The position numbers were made by a program, and so were the translations under genes. A stretch of DNA of 64,000 nucleotides from Gordionus sp. m RMFG-2023 (lineage: Eukaryota > Nematomorpha > Gordioida > Chordodea > Parachordodidae): positions 22,925,120 through 22,989,119 of the forward strand of contig NC_088778.1 in assembly GCF_954871325.1 (NCBI RefSeq), given 5' to 3'. Below are positions 1 to 11,850 of this stretch, piece by piece (the first letter of the stretch is position 1; each line of letters opens with the position of its first letter). The notes beneath the pieces are model-generated. The model saw nothing but the letters and a program-made list of their open reading frames with translations. It did not search any database and had not been told where the DNA came from.

Positions 1-417
1 GTCGAGGATGGATAGTTTCAACTGTTTCCTTAAATTTTGATATTTAAGAACGGATAAGGATGTGCAGTTTGCTGAATGTTGTCGCCGGGAACGAGCTAAA
101 TAATCAGAATATATTGTCATAGCTTTGAGGTAGGCTCCAGATAAAAACATGGCCTCTATTAAATGCAAATCGGGTGCCAAAATTCTGTCTGAGCCGAAAC
201 TCTGAAAAGTATCACTGTGTATTGAGCGTTTTTTTCTAATTTCGAAGAATCTTTTATTGATTCGAAGAGTTTTAGTTTTATTGATCATTCTTATTTTATC
301 GACATGAAAATAATCATCGGGATTTTGAGATGTTGAGGTTAATTTTTGAGTCTTTAGGATGTTCTTAGGTGTGATTACAAATGTGTCATATATTTTGTGA
401 TTCGAAACGTCTTCCAT
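1..417 (-). CDS. 5' part of an unrecognised protein-coding gene, cut by the window edge
   Basis: An ATG at 415-417 (minus strand) opens 139 codons that run without a stop to base 1, exceptionally long for this AT-rich sequence. The protein begins MEDVSNHKIYDTFVITPKN. Residues about 40-70 are basic (RINKRFFEIRKKR), followed by a helical-looking stretch containing APDLHLIEAMFLSGAYLKAM and then YSDYLARSRRQ. Codon use is richer in G and C than the surroundings, as expected for real coding sequence. I see no signal peptide or membrane segment. I do not recognise the family. Alanine- and leucine-rich helices around residues 80-110 could be a repeat-type or helical-bundle domain, but that is a guess. 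The start is the first ATG of the open frame, and the DNA upstream (418 on) is AT-rich non-coding. The 3' part lies outside the window. Confidence 0.6.
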   Translation of the reverse strand, partial: MEDVSNHKIYDTFVITPKNILKTQKLTSTSQNPDDYFHVDKIRMINKTKTLRINKRFFEIRKKRSIHSDTFQSFGSDRILAPDLHLIEAMFLSGAYLKAMTIYSDYLARSRRQHSANCTSLSVLKYQNLRKQLKLSILD

Positions 418-3400
418 CAAAAAAAATACTAACATAATTGTTATTAATAACTTTTCGGGTGAATCGAGCATTATTTGCGAAGTTTAATAAACAATTTATG
501 TATTCCGCTTGCACGTATCTATTTCTTCCACATTTTACTTTGTGCAAAACTTTAGGTCAAGTTGTAATCCTATGCATATTGCTCATCTTTTGCCTCACCT
601 ATCAGTAAATGATTGAAATAAATATAGATAAAATATAATAATTATACAAAATTATGGGTTTATGATAAAAACAAGAAAAAATAATATATTAATTATCTAA
701 TTTCATTATAAATTTGAGCCCCTTGTCCGACATGAACAGACATTCTCTCGAGGTCATTTGGACAGATCTTAATTTTACCATTTTCATTCATACTAGGCCA
801 GACACTCGGCAAAGTTGTAATTATTTTACTTGCCTAGTGTTTATTACAACTATTTTTTTTAAAAAATATTCCCAAAATTTGAATTTCCGCTTTCCTTGAA
901 AAATCTACATATGCTTTATGTAGACTATTTTTATGAATCAAATTATTTATAAAATCATTTACTATCAATGGGGGCATTTACTTTTTATAAATTATAACTT
1001 TATTTAAACTTAATATAGCAAAAATAAGTAAATTATCAAGTTTATATTTAATAATAAAAGAATAATATTTCTCATATCTCCTCTGAGGCAGAACAATTAA
1101 AAAATTAATTATTAAGACTTTAACTTTGTTTAGTCATAAATAGTATTGTAAACAGCTCGATTTATGCCGATTTTTAAAAATGGTGAACTCTATATTTTAA
1201 CCAAGAATGTATTTTTCAGAAATATGTAGCCTAAATTTTATTTTTGTGAGATTCTTGATCAACTTTTAACATGCTAAATTTAAAATTTTTAGTTTTGGGT
1301 TGAATAATAAACCCTGATAACATTAGAAAGTAACAAAAATCACCACCCTTCCCCACCCCCTCTCCCTACCCTACCTCTCTTAATAAATAAATGAGTAAAT
1401 AAATATTTTTAAAAAAAAATTCATGACGCCATTGAAAAATATAAATTTAAAAAAATCCGTTGAATTTTAGATTCCGTTATAGAAAATTATAAAGCCGGAA
1501 ATTAAATTATCCATAATTTATTAATTAAGTAAAGGGCAGGGCTGATATGATATAGAAAATTTTTTTATATTAGTAGAAAAAATTTTTTTTAAATATTTGA
1601 ATTATAATCATTTTCTTTTTCGTTTCAAGAAATCAATAAAATTATATTTTAAAAGTTTCTTATATTATACAAACGGAATAAAAATTTATTGAAATAGGCT
1701 TATGAGCCCTGGATAATTTTTTTGCTAATCCCGAACTGCCCACCCCAAATTTTTTATGTATTTTCAAAAATTTATATTAAATAAAAAATCATTAATTGAT
1801 TTGTCCTAATCAGTGTGAAATACGAATGATCGTTTTATTTTGTATTTTTATAGAATTCTTCATATATTTTTAAGGTCCGGGTTCCGGCCATATTTTATTT
1901 TAGAAAATTTTAGGCCTTTATTTGTACTAGAGAAATGCATCTGTTTATAAACTTTCCGAGTGGTGATAGTGAGAAATTTTAGAAAATAATCGGATAATGA
2001 GATAACGTAAAATTTCGAAAACAAATTAATTGTTTCTGCGGGTAGTAAATTAAAAATTTTTTTTTAGGGATTTCATGATTTTTATATTTCACGATTTTCC
2101 ATGACTAAAAATTAGTTATAAAAATTTGCGTTGCATTATGTAACGTTTTTTAAAAATAATATAGTTTGTAATATTTGGATTATAACTATAAAAAATATTT
2201 GTTAATTTATTTAGGTTGTCTTCGTTTGTGGGAAGGAAATATCAAGGCGCATAGTTATAAATCTCAGCATTTAAGAAGGCTAGAATGATTCCATGCTAAT
2301 GAAACTATATCAACAACTTTAAAGGTGCAGAAGAAACTATTCAAGATCATATCATATGTTCAGTCTGAATAGTTGAAATAGGAAAAAAATACTGGTTCAA
2401 CTCTAAAAATAATAAATCAAAACCAGTCCTTATAATTGATACATTATTAAATATCGACTTTAAAACAGCAAAATTTTTCCTCCTTCAATACCCATCCCCT
2501 TTAATGTTTTTCCAATAAAAAGGAATTTATAAAGTCAATTGGTAAGGGGTGCGATTTAAATTTTTTTTGGTTATTCCAGATGTGTTAGGCGTTATATTTT
2601 TTTATTTTCCTTACAAAAAATATATGCGAATATCTATTTCCATGTAATTGTCTATCATAGAAAACTAGCTAAATTCCACCGTTTTGTTTTACTATAAATG
2701 ACTTATAAAACCGTTAAATTTTCAATAAAGAGAATGGATTTTAATTACCATTATATCTTTTATTCAATTTTTTACAAATAAACTTTAATGATATAATGCT
2801 ATTTAATAAAATATCATTATAAATATCATTAAAGCAATATATTATATTATGCTATCCTTTCGTATGCAGTTGATAATGTTATATTATGATTATAAAAATT
2901 ATTTATACTATTCTATATTAAACAAATATATTATCATATTTGAATATTAATTGGAAAATTATTTTTAAACTGAAGTCTTTAAATGACTATTTTTTAAAAT
3001 ATGTCATCAAGTCACCCATCAGAAATAAGAGGTCTCCGCGACATGAGCTTATTGAGGGGGGAGGGGGGGGGGGGTAGATAGTAATGAATCCTTGAAATTG
3101 AATCAGAATCATTATGATATTAGTAAAAAAATCTTATTAACTGTTATCGAAATAATCCCACGCCATACTTCAATTAGTTTAGCACGGTACCTTGGGAAAA
3201 TTTAAAATTATGGACTCCCAACCTTATGACACGCGTCTATATCTCCAATTTTCTTGGAATAGAGGATAACATAGTTATCGACCAATTAATATATTCAATT
3301 TTAAATATTTTATAAAAAGCCATGTCTATTTTAAAAAAAATAATTTCGGATTTTTTTAAAAAAATTCAGGTCGGCCTTAAATTTTTAAATATGACATCAT

Positions 3401-3517
3401 TACATTTGTCAAATAAATTGATATATTTTTTAATTCTTACAAAAACAAGGCGCTAATATTTTTTATTTGTAGAATATTTTAAAAAATTAAATTAAATTTT
3501 TCTATATTTAAATAAAT
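418..3517. other. AT-rich non-coding stretch with repeat scraps
   Basis: No gene is seen. Bases 1150-1320 resemble the left half of the MITE at 7475-7678 (shared words CTCGATTT and TTTTTAAAAATGG, then ATATTTTAACCAA), so they are probably a truncated old copy. A run of G broken by one A lies at 3056-3075. Around 2215-2290 a short stretch can be read as a finger-like peptide (KSQHLRRLE) but is too short to call. The first few hundred bases should contain the promoter of the minus-strand gene at the left edge; no element is identifiable. Confidence 0.5.
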
Positions 3518-3675
3518 TTGAACCGGGCCAGGCGGACAATTAAATTTTATTTTTATTTCAGATCGGGCTTTTCGGGACAAATTAAAAAAATTTAGTTTGA
3601 GATCGGGCCGGATTGAACAAATTTTTTTAAAGGGCCGAGCCCGGTTTGAAAAATTAGGCCCGATGTAGATCACTA
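3518..3675 (-). mobile_element. Half copy of a GC-rich MITE (CGGGCC family 2)
   Basis: Read on the minus strand from 3675 it begins TAGTGATCTACATCGGGCC, nearly the left terminus of the complete element at 18718-19140. It continues with several GGCCCGG-like words separated by T/A runs. The other end is not recognisable. It is one of the few GC-rich islands in this part of the window. Confidence 0.55.
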
Positions 3676-4082
3676 ATTACAACTAAAGATATAGCCTTAA
3701 TAAACAAAATGATTTTGTAAGGAATGTTGTAAATCAATACTCTTTTCTTTCAAAAAGAATACAACATATTCAGCAAGATCTCCTAATAGCTATATAGTAT
3801 CCGGTGATATTCATTTACTATTTTTATATACCCCCGAAAAGACTAATCCCGCAGTTTTATTCAAGGAACATCGATAGATTCTTCTTGGATTTGTGGGCAT
3901 ATCCTTTATCCCTTTTTATTACCACATTATATATACGTTGACTCTTACCTCCTCTATATTTCCAAAAGATGAGGTATATATATATTATTGGCAATGCACA
4001 TAACCAGACATGTGTAATATATTTTAATGTCTGAAATTTATAGGGTATGTATTTTATATCTACTGAAATAGAATATATTTAT

Positions 4083-4378
4083 CAGAGACCTGCAGAGGCA
4101 CCATTTGTACGGCCCTGCCCGGATATTTTTTTTAAAAATATTTTTTGGCCCGGCCCGGTCCAGGTTTTATATTTTCAGGCACGGGGCCGGCTTTTTTTTA
4201 AAAAAAATTTTCAGGCCTGGCCCGGATATTTTTTAAAATAATTATTTTTTGATTTTTATAGCTATTAATGAATAATTTCAAATATTTGGTTTTAAAATAT
4301 ATGCCCGAACCGCCCCGGATATTTTTTTTAGAAAAAATTTTCAGGCCCGGCCTGGTTTATTTAAAAAAATTAAAAGAT
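4083..4378 (+). mobile_element. GC-rich MITE, family 1, right end lost (copy A)
   Basis: Starts with the family terminus CAGAGACCTGCAGAGG, followed by ACCATTTG and several GGCCCGGCC words alternating with T/A runs. The right terminus GGTCTCTG found in copies B, C and D is missing. The similarity fades near 4378. Confidence 0.6.
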
Positions 4379-4545
4379 TCTGATATATATAAAAAAATCA
4401 GATTTTTTTACATTTAAAAAAAACCCCCAAAAAATAAATTATTATAAGGTGAAAAATGTAAAATAATTGTGAGCACGTTTTTAAATTTGAAAAACTGAAT
4501 TTGCCGAAAATAAATTACAGTGTGTGTAAAATATCGGTTCCCGTT

Positions 4546-4878
4546 GTAAATCGCTAAAACTCGTTAAAAATTGGAAATTTTGCTTATATCTCCTAGAAAA
4601 TTTTTAAAGTAAATTTAAAATTAATATTAATCGATATTAGGGAAATACGCACTTCTATTTAATTGAGTTTTTCAAAAAAAATGCTAAAAATATAAGAATA
4701 AAATTGGGAATATGGATGATATTTCCTCCATTTTTAGCAATTTTTTAAAATCTCAATTTAAATACAAGTGTTTATTTCCCTAGCATCTATTAATATTTAT
4801 TTCAAATTTACTTTAAAAATTTTCTAGGAGATATAAACAAGATTCCCAATTTTTAGCGATTTTTGTTTTACGATTTAG
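4546..4878. mobile_element. Fold-back MITE, arms of about 160 bp
   Basis: The left arm (TCGCTAAAA, then TATATCTCCTAGAAAATTTT, then ATTAGGGAAATA) is repeated as its reverse complement in the right arm (TATTTCCCTAGCATC, then AAAATTTTCTAGGAGATATA, then TTTTAGCGA). The centre is near 4715. The whole unit is one long imperfect palindrome without coding sequence. A diverged partial copy lies in a PGM2 intron at 54228-54425. Confidence 0.65.
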
Positions 4879-4889
4879 AACCTATCTCA

Positions 4890-5030
4890 AATCGGTTTTT
4901 TGTAAATATTGGAAATTACTCGTTAATATTTGAAAATATTTGTAAATGTTCAAAATTATTCGTAAATACTCGAAAATACTTGTAAATGTTCAAAATTATT
5001 CATAAATATTCAGTTAATCAGATATATTTG
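4890..5030. repeat. Short imperfect tandem repeat, period about 40 bp
   Basis: The 20-mer TGTAAATGTTCAAAATTATT starts at both 4941 and 4981. Looser versions (TTGTAAATATTGGAAATTA, CGTAAATACTCGAAAATACT) surround it. Confidence 0.5.
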
Positions 5031-6259
5031 AAATTATTCTTAATTATTATTGATAAATAACTTTTTTAAACTTTAATAATCCATTTTTTTATTTTGGAAA
5101 ATATTTTTAAAAGAATTTAAATACCGAATCGAATATTCGATATCAAATCAATAATGTTTTACAATTATTCGATTTGAAAATACGAATAATACAAATATTT
5201 GATTTGATTCGTATTTCTGTAATTATATTTTGAATTATATATTTTCTTTATCATCTCATTATTTTTGTTAGCACTTAAAAATATATTATAATTCGATATC
5301 GATTTACTATCTTAAAAACTAAAATGAATTCTTTAAAATGGTAAAATTGGCTTAGTAAAAAATGTGATTTTTAAACTTAAACCAAAAAAATTAAAATGCA
5401 ATGTAACTTTAATTAAAACTGTTTTTGTCACAAAAACATAATGTTTTTTTTAAAAAATCATTGGCAAATTAATATTAGCTTTATATATTTTTTTTTAATT
5501 TTAATAGTTATTATTTTTTCTTTCCTCCATTTCCGCATTTATAAATTTTAATTATATAAACGATTTCGATAAAATCATTTGAATTTTATTGATATTCTTT
5601 GAAGATTAATGAAATCATTTTTTAGCTTGAATATCCAGCAATTGTTTCAATATAATACAAACCAAACAGCGTCTAAATTTGGTTTGTGTTTTGTATTCAT
5701 TCGAATTATTAATTGAATCCTTAGATTCTTCTTCTTTTTTTTTAGAGGCTAGGTTAAAATAAAATTTCTCGTCGAAATATTCGGAATTAAATATTGTGAT
5801 CGTAGTTAGTGTTTGATTATGATAATGGACATATTTGTATACCTTAGAACCTTTAGGCCCGTGCTTTTGGCATGGACGAAATGGTAGCTACCAGAGCCGC
5901 CTAAATTTGACGATGTTAAAGGCCGAAAAGTTTTGTTTTTTATATAATTTTATGGAAAAAATGCAAATTTATTCATTATTTTGAAAGAAATTAACATTTA
6001 CCACTAAAATAATCAAAGTAAAAAAAGCCATATTTGGCGGAACCCAGATTAAAGATCTAATCAAATTATAATTATTTTGTACAAGAGGCCCATAATGGTA
6101 AAATTGCATAGTTTCTTTACCAAAATCGAAAAAAAATTTATAAATTGTTTATCCTACGATTTTTTTTTTAAAAAAAAAGCAGGCTTGTCTGTTAAAAAAC
6201 AAAATTTTTGATTTACTGTTTCTATATGTAATGGATTTATAAAATTTAGATAGAACTAT
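5031..6259. other. AT-rich non-coding stretch
   Basis: Low-complexity A/T-rich DNA with no supportable gene. A GC-richer patch at 5855-5925 (GGCATGGACGAAATGG, CAGAGCCGCC) could be the end of an unrecognised mobile element. Confidence 0.4.
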
Positions 6260-6521
6260 CTGAGACCTGCAGAGGTACCATTTGCATAGCCCCTCCCGAC
6301 CTGGATTTCCTGGATTTTTTTTAAAAAAATTTCCCATTTTTTAAAATATATTACATTTACTTTTTATTTTTATAGCTAATAACGACGATTTAAAATGAGT
6401 ATTTTTTTAAAAAAATTTTTTTAGCCGGGTATTTTTTAAAATCTGGCTCAGGTATATTTAAAAAATTAAAATACAGCCCTGCCCGTGTACCTGGGCCGGG
6501 ACGGGCGCCTGCAGGTCTCTG
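6260..6521 (+). mobile_element. GC-rich MITE, family 1, complete (copy B)
   Basis: Left end CTGAGACCTGCAGAGGTACC and right end CCTGCAGGTCTCTG are inverted repeats. The inside carries CCCGACCTGG, AGCCGGG and GGGCCGGGACGGGCG words. The flanking 8-mers AGAACTAT (6252-6259) and AGAGCTAT (6522-6529) differ at one base, which fits the 8-bp target duplication of hAT elements. At 262 bp it has no coding capacity. Confidence 0.75.
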
Positions 6522-6899
6522 AGAGCTATTATATTTTATTAATTTTTAAAAGTCTGGTATTTAAAATAGTCCAGGGTCACACTTTGGATATTATGATTAG
6601 TTTTCCTTTAAGATAAAAAAATGTTAACACCAGAATCTTCATTTAATATATAAACTTTATATGGGGATATTTTAAATTGCCCTCATCTAAATTTAGTTAT
6701 TGTAAATAAGCTTTAGATTTGACTTTTATATGTTTAATCTAATATATATTATATTACTAGTTTCAGACCCTTAAAAATATACAAATTAGATTAAAAATAA
6801 AAAATAATATACTATTTTAGTAACTGCCATATGACTTTTATTTCATAGGCTATAAAGAGTTGAAAAATGGGAATAGGAAACAATTTGATTTAGGTGAAA

Positions 6900-7345
6900 C
6901 TAGAGAAGGAAGAGAGAAGCTGAATTTATTAATTCTCAAAAAGAGACTCTTTTAAAACACCTTAAAAAGGTACATCATGCACATCTGAAATGCGAGAAAT
7001 AATCGATATTGATAATGAAACATTGATATGATGAGTTTTTTAAGGTATCGATCAAGCGAAGATTTTGTGGAAGAACGTTTTCAGCAGTTAAAACCTTTCA
7101 AAGATAATTTTGGGGTTTTATTAAATATACCTGCATTGGATGAGCCTGAAACCGAGCTAAAATAATATTGTAATCAATTAAATATTTTTTTATCGGATTA
7201 AAATTCGTTGGTATTAATGTATTAGAATTATTAACTAAAAACTTTATAAATATATTGTGTAAGCATACCATTAAAAAGTCCTTTAGAAATCTTGCGCTAT
7301 ATTTTCACTATAAGACTTAATAAAGTACTGTGCTAAATTTATCCA
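6900..7345 (+). pseudogene. Decayed hAT transposase fragment (BED-like finger and following helical region)
   Basis: Bases 6945-7005 encode TLLKHLKKVHHAHLKCEK, which resembles the second half of a BED-type zinc finger. After a gap, 7047-7163 encode EDFVEERFQQLKPFKDNFG then VLLNIPALDEPETELK, a segment typical of hAT-like transposases (E-E-R, F-G-hydrophobic-L-x-N). Stops and frame breaks separate the blocks, so it cannot make protein. Termini and target duplications were not found. Confidence 0.5.
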
Positions 7346-7474
7346 TTATTTGAGGATTATTCTAAAAATTTCAATTACCGTCGCATCGGCGAGGCGCAGC
7401 TTCTCGAAGCTCAAACTGATCAAGACTTACTTAAGATCCTACATGGCGTAAGGCCGTCTCGTAAGCCTATACCT

Positions 7475-7678
7475 AATGTTGTTAGGCTCGATTTTTAAAA
7501 ATGGCTAATCCAATATTTTAACCAAAAAAAAATTAAGAAATCCACAAGATTTTGTTAATAGATGTCCGAATCTTTCTACCTTCTATATGTAAAATCTATA
7601 GGCTTGCATGATCGTTTTGGCAAATATTGGGTTAGCCGTTTTTAAAAATCAAGCAGTTTAACAACACAAAATATGATT
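7475..7678 (+). mobile_element. MITE with TGTTGTTA ends (relative of 61851-62044)
   Basis: The left end (TGTTGTTAGGCTCG, then TTTTTAAAAATGGCTAA) is complementary to the right end (TTAGCCGTTTTTAAAAAT, then AGTTTAACAACA). At about 204 bp it is non-coding. It has the same termini and subterminal GGCTAA words as the better-preserved copy at 61851-62044. No clear target duplication is visible. Confidence 0.65.
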
Positions 7679-9640
7679 TGAATATAATAATTTTACAATC
7701 ATTTTTGTATACTTCGCCGCGAATTCGAGCTAACTGTGAATGCAGGATTATGAATTATACACAATTTTGCCCTTAACTATTGAGTTATTTATAATTTATA
7801 TAAAAAATCTATGGAAAAACGAAAATAAATTATAATAAGTTCAAAAATTCATGTCAAAATTGTCTGAAATTCATAGGGCAGCTATTCCAAACATGATGGA
7901 ATACATTTCCGGCAAAATCAGATTTTTAAATTTAAAAAAATGTGCTCAAAAAATGATTTAAAATTGAAAAAATAACACATCCCGCAAAAATATATATAAC
8001 ATTTACGTGATTATTTTTAAAAGTAGTCAGACAGACCTACTTTAGTATTTGAAGTAGCATTTAAAAACATTACATGTAGCCCATATCATGCTTTCAAAAT
8101 TTTTTTAAAATATTTTTATAATTCAATAACATTTTGACTATGGAAATTCTGTCGATGTGTAAGAGTGAACTTATTAGTATAAATTTTTTCCTGACAAAGG
8201 TAAAAAAAACGAGGGGAAATCTTTCTGATCATTTTGAAAGTTTTATGGATGAAACCGAATAAAATGTTTCCTAATTTACTTTCCCTTATAAAGACTAATT
8301 ACAATTAAATTTCAAATGAGCAAAGATCGATAATCATTATATATATTTAATTAATAATATAAAGGGTTTGAAGAAGACATATAATTTAAGTGGGTAATTA
8401 GTGCGAAAATTTTTATATCCCCATAATTATGTTTTATTAAATTTTTTAAAATGATTTATCTAAGGTTTCTAATTATATAATATTATCAACCAATGCCGGT
8501 TTGAAGCATGGGCACTACGAGCATTTTCTCAAGATGGCAAGAAAATTAGGATGGTAAAATATATTTTTTCAATATCTATTCTTTCGAATGAAAAAAAAAT
8601 TAATTAATTATTTTATAACAATTTAAATATCTGGAATTGAAATAAACACATCAATATGTGAAGAATTTGAAAAAAATAATTAAGTCCATTAAAGAAAAAT
8701 AATGGGATGGACAATATGATATTTTAAATTATTCAAAATGCCTTAATTTTTTTATATACTGATGTATATATAGTATTGGGATATGGAATTCGTGAGGATT
8801 CCTAATCTCTGAATTTTTATTCAATTACTGAGGACGAATTTTATCTTACAAATATCTGATATGACCGGAAATGTATTCGAGTAAGTAGAAATGCTAACAT
8901 TGCGAATATCAGAATTTTGCCGTTAATTTTTGAACTACCCTTAAATTTATCCTATATATAGATTTTTCATATAAATAAAACACAGGCTTTAATGGCATAA
9001 ATTGTCTAAAATTTACAGGATATATTCCACATATGCTGGAAATACATTTTCGGTCAAATCAAACTTTCCAAATTTACAAACTGTTCTTGATAAATGATAT
9101 AATAGAAAGATTCCGAAATCCAATGGACTCCATATCCCAATACGACATGTATAATACATCATTTTATTAACAATACAAATTTCAGTTACCTGCGCCGAAA
9201 CTTTTCAGGAAATTTAAAAAAATCTATTTAAGGCAGACTGAAAAAAGAAGGCTATGTTATAGGTTTCTAGCTCTTGGTTTTTCTTTTTGATATTTCCAAA
9301 TAGCTGTTCTAAATAATGATTTTGATATAAAAATAATAATTCTACACTTACAAGCGTATTTTACTATATTATGACACATCACCTTATGTCTAATTGATTC
9401 CTTCCTCCTTCATTTAAATTATTTTAAAATTTAGGTTTATTTATTCTTTACCGGGAAATTTTAGTAAAAACGGGAAAATAGGGAAACAAGGGAAAACCGG
9501 AAAATTTCCTTTAAAAAATTATTTAATAAGTCAATATTGATTTTTTTCATGTTTTATCAAAAATATATAAACTATTAATATGTTATTTAAATAAGTATGA
9601 TATAATTTCAATTATTTAATTTGTTATCTTCGTTTTCCAG
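7679..9640. other. AT-rich non-coding stretch
   Basis: No supportable gene. Around 7740-7930 and 8860-9070 two diverged segments share words (TGAATTATACACAATTTTGCC against CAGAATTTTGCCGTTAATTTT; both have AAATTGTCTAAAATT-like words and a GGAAATACATTT-like word), so an old dispersed repeat is likely. Bases 8505-8555 could be read as a short open exon, but nothing supports it. Confidence 0.4.
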
Positions 9641-9649
9641 ATCTCCAAA

Positions 9650-10300
9650 ATCGACCAATTTGTATTTATCTCGCAACATCTAAAGCTAGGTATTCAGAAT
9701 CGGTTTATAACATCCAATCCTTTATCAAGAGCTTCATTGTCTTTAAAATTAAATCCGCAATATCTCGGTTCAAATATATGAGCAGGGTATGTATGTCCCG
9801 GAAACAAAAAAATTTCCGATTTTTTTTTAGAAATTATTTATTTTTTCGTTCCGTAAAAGATATCCCTGATATGAATAAATGCTTGAGGAACGTCTAAGTT
9901 TGATTTGACCGCTTCGACTTCCTCTATTTGTGTAGAAATTACTTTATAAAATTGTATTGATGTACAAGATCATTTACTTCATTATCAAAAAGATTAAGTC
10001 TTTTATCTCTATAAAAATCAGGAGTATTGCCGTAAAATATCTTTATTTTTTAACAGACTATTAATTATCATGACTATAATGTCAAAGAGGGTGGGCTAGG
10101 CAACCTTAAGGAAACAATTGTATTTTTATCTTTAAGTAGTTGTTTTTCCTTAAATGTGTAAAAGAAAGAATTTTATTAATTTGAACTTTTGCTACTAAAA
10201 TTTAAATTGGCAATTATTTTATTTGCTAAATCCTTTAAAGGCAAATTAAGTCCATGAGATGCAGACCCAATGCATTCGATAATTGGATATTTAATTCTCA
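9650..10300 (-). pseudogene. Decayed hAT-type transposase
   Basis: On the minus strand, near 10295-10190, the reading is YPIIECIGSASHGLNL then PLKDLANKII, like the conserved C-x-x-H-x-L-N-L block of hAT transposases. Further downstream, near 9790-9700, it reads AHIFEPRYCGFNFKDNEALD, matching the D/E-P-R-Y-x-G block. The order and spacing of the blocks fit the family. Frame breaks between them show it is dead. A repeat-like GGGAAA-rich patch at 9450-9500 may mark its end. Confidence 0.5.
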
Positions 10301-10639
10301 TAGTGTATATATATAGACTTTCTTCATTGCATTTTATAATGTTACTTTTTGTGTTTCATATATCTTCAATTACTTTAATAAACTCACTAGATATACATAT
10401 ATATTCGCCCATATGAATATTGGTCCCTTTTCAATTACTTTATAGAAAATTGGACTTGGGATGTGCGCCCAACAAAGGTCAAATTTTTAACTTACTATAT
10501 TTTTAATCCTTCCATAATCAATGTTTAACAAATTTTTACTGAGTAAATATCTTGTGAGCATTTTAAATGCTGTTTTTGAAGATTGAAATATAATTTCTTC
10601 CATATTACACGTTGCATTATGTTGCGAAATTATTAATAT

Positions 10640-11330
10640 ATTTCATTAAATTATTTCTTAAGATATTTATATTTGGAATTAAAATTAGAAGACGAAGTTG
10701 GTTATCATATATCTCTTTAACCTTTAATCCTATCCGCTATTTCAGTTATTATTAAATACTTTAAATACATTTCAGTCAATAAATTAATTTCTTTCCAATG
10801 AACATTATGTTGAGCTATTATTATATTATTGAAAATGAACGTACCAAAAACAAAACACAATTATGATAATGAAACAGAGGAAAAAATATATTTATAAAAT
10901 ATGATAAAAATCATGATTATTTGATTATATCACATCCCTAGTTATATTAGTGTGTCCAAAACTTAAAACTTATTCGAAAGGTTCGAGAATATTTTAAATC
11001 TCATATTCTTTAAGGAGATAAAAACTTTTTAAAATTATTTTTTTTCAAACTTTTGAAAAATTAGAAAATTTCAAAATAAAATTTTTCTACAATTTTTCGA
11101 CACATCTGGAAAAATTTATTCAATTATTTTTAAAAAGAAATAAGATTTGCCCGACCTTGTAAAATGTCGGGCCGGTTCTATCGAAATTTCAATTTTATAA
11201 TTTATTCTTTTTTTAAAAAAATTTTTTTAAATCAACAGTTTTTTCGGTAAATATTTTCCCTTTTCGAATTTTTCAGGTCCCATCTTAGAATATCTATTTT
11301 ACCCCGTTCTCACCATTTTTTAAATTATGG
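10640..11330. other. AT-rich non-coding stretch
   Basis: No gene seen. A short GC patch (GTCGGGCCGGTTC) at 11166-11178 resembles the cores of the GC-rich MITEs and may be a remnant. Confidence 0.4.
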
Positions 11331-11499
11331 TCTCTTGAAAAGCAACTAGGGGGTCACTAGGGAGGGGGCATTGGTAGCACACCCGTCAAAGATTTGGAGA
11401 GCACCCTTAAAAATGTTCAAAATGACAAATCTTAAAGTAAAGTTGTCTAAAAATGATATTGATTTTTATAATGAATTTTAGATTATGAGTGCCAGACGT

Positions 11500-11850
11500 C
11501 TAACCATGGGTGGGGGGGGGGGGGTCCCTCCTAGCAAATTTGCCTGTTCTCGTTAAATATCATTTTAATACAAATTTCCAGCCTATACACCCCCCCCCCT
11601 CCCCAAAAAATATTTACATATCACTGTAAAGAAAAATTTGAAAGAAAAATTAGTAAAATTTGATAATATTTTACAATAACGACTTTAATTCAAAATCAAT
11701 AGAAAATTTAAAAAAATAAGTGATAACCCAAAATTATTTTTATAAAAATATAATATAGCCAAAGGTCAGCCAAAAATTAATTGCGAAAAAACTCGCCTAA
11801 TAGGGTTTCGCCCCCACCTACAGGAGAATCCTAGATACGCCTTTGATGAG
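11500..11850. mobile_element. Remnant of a G-run-ended element
   Basis: The right end, read on the minus strand, is AAAGGCGTATCTAGGATTCT followed by a G-rich stretch, close to the TAGGCGTAGCCAGGATTT termini at 22894 and 30773. A run of 14 G lies at 11511-11524 and a C run at 11589-11602. The left boundary is uncertain. Confidence 0.4.

Noticed and set aside
714-899. 61-codon plus-strand open frame
   Set aside because: A/T-rich low-complexity translation without conserved pattern, no exon partners; chance frame.
2215-2300. Possible zinc-finger-like peptide (KSQHLRRLE)
   Set aside because: Only about 25 codons, no paired cysteines and no continuation.
8505-8555. Possible small exon between AG and GTAAAA
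   Set aside because: Such pairs occur by chance in AT-rich DNA; no neighbouring exon and no recognisable product.
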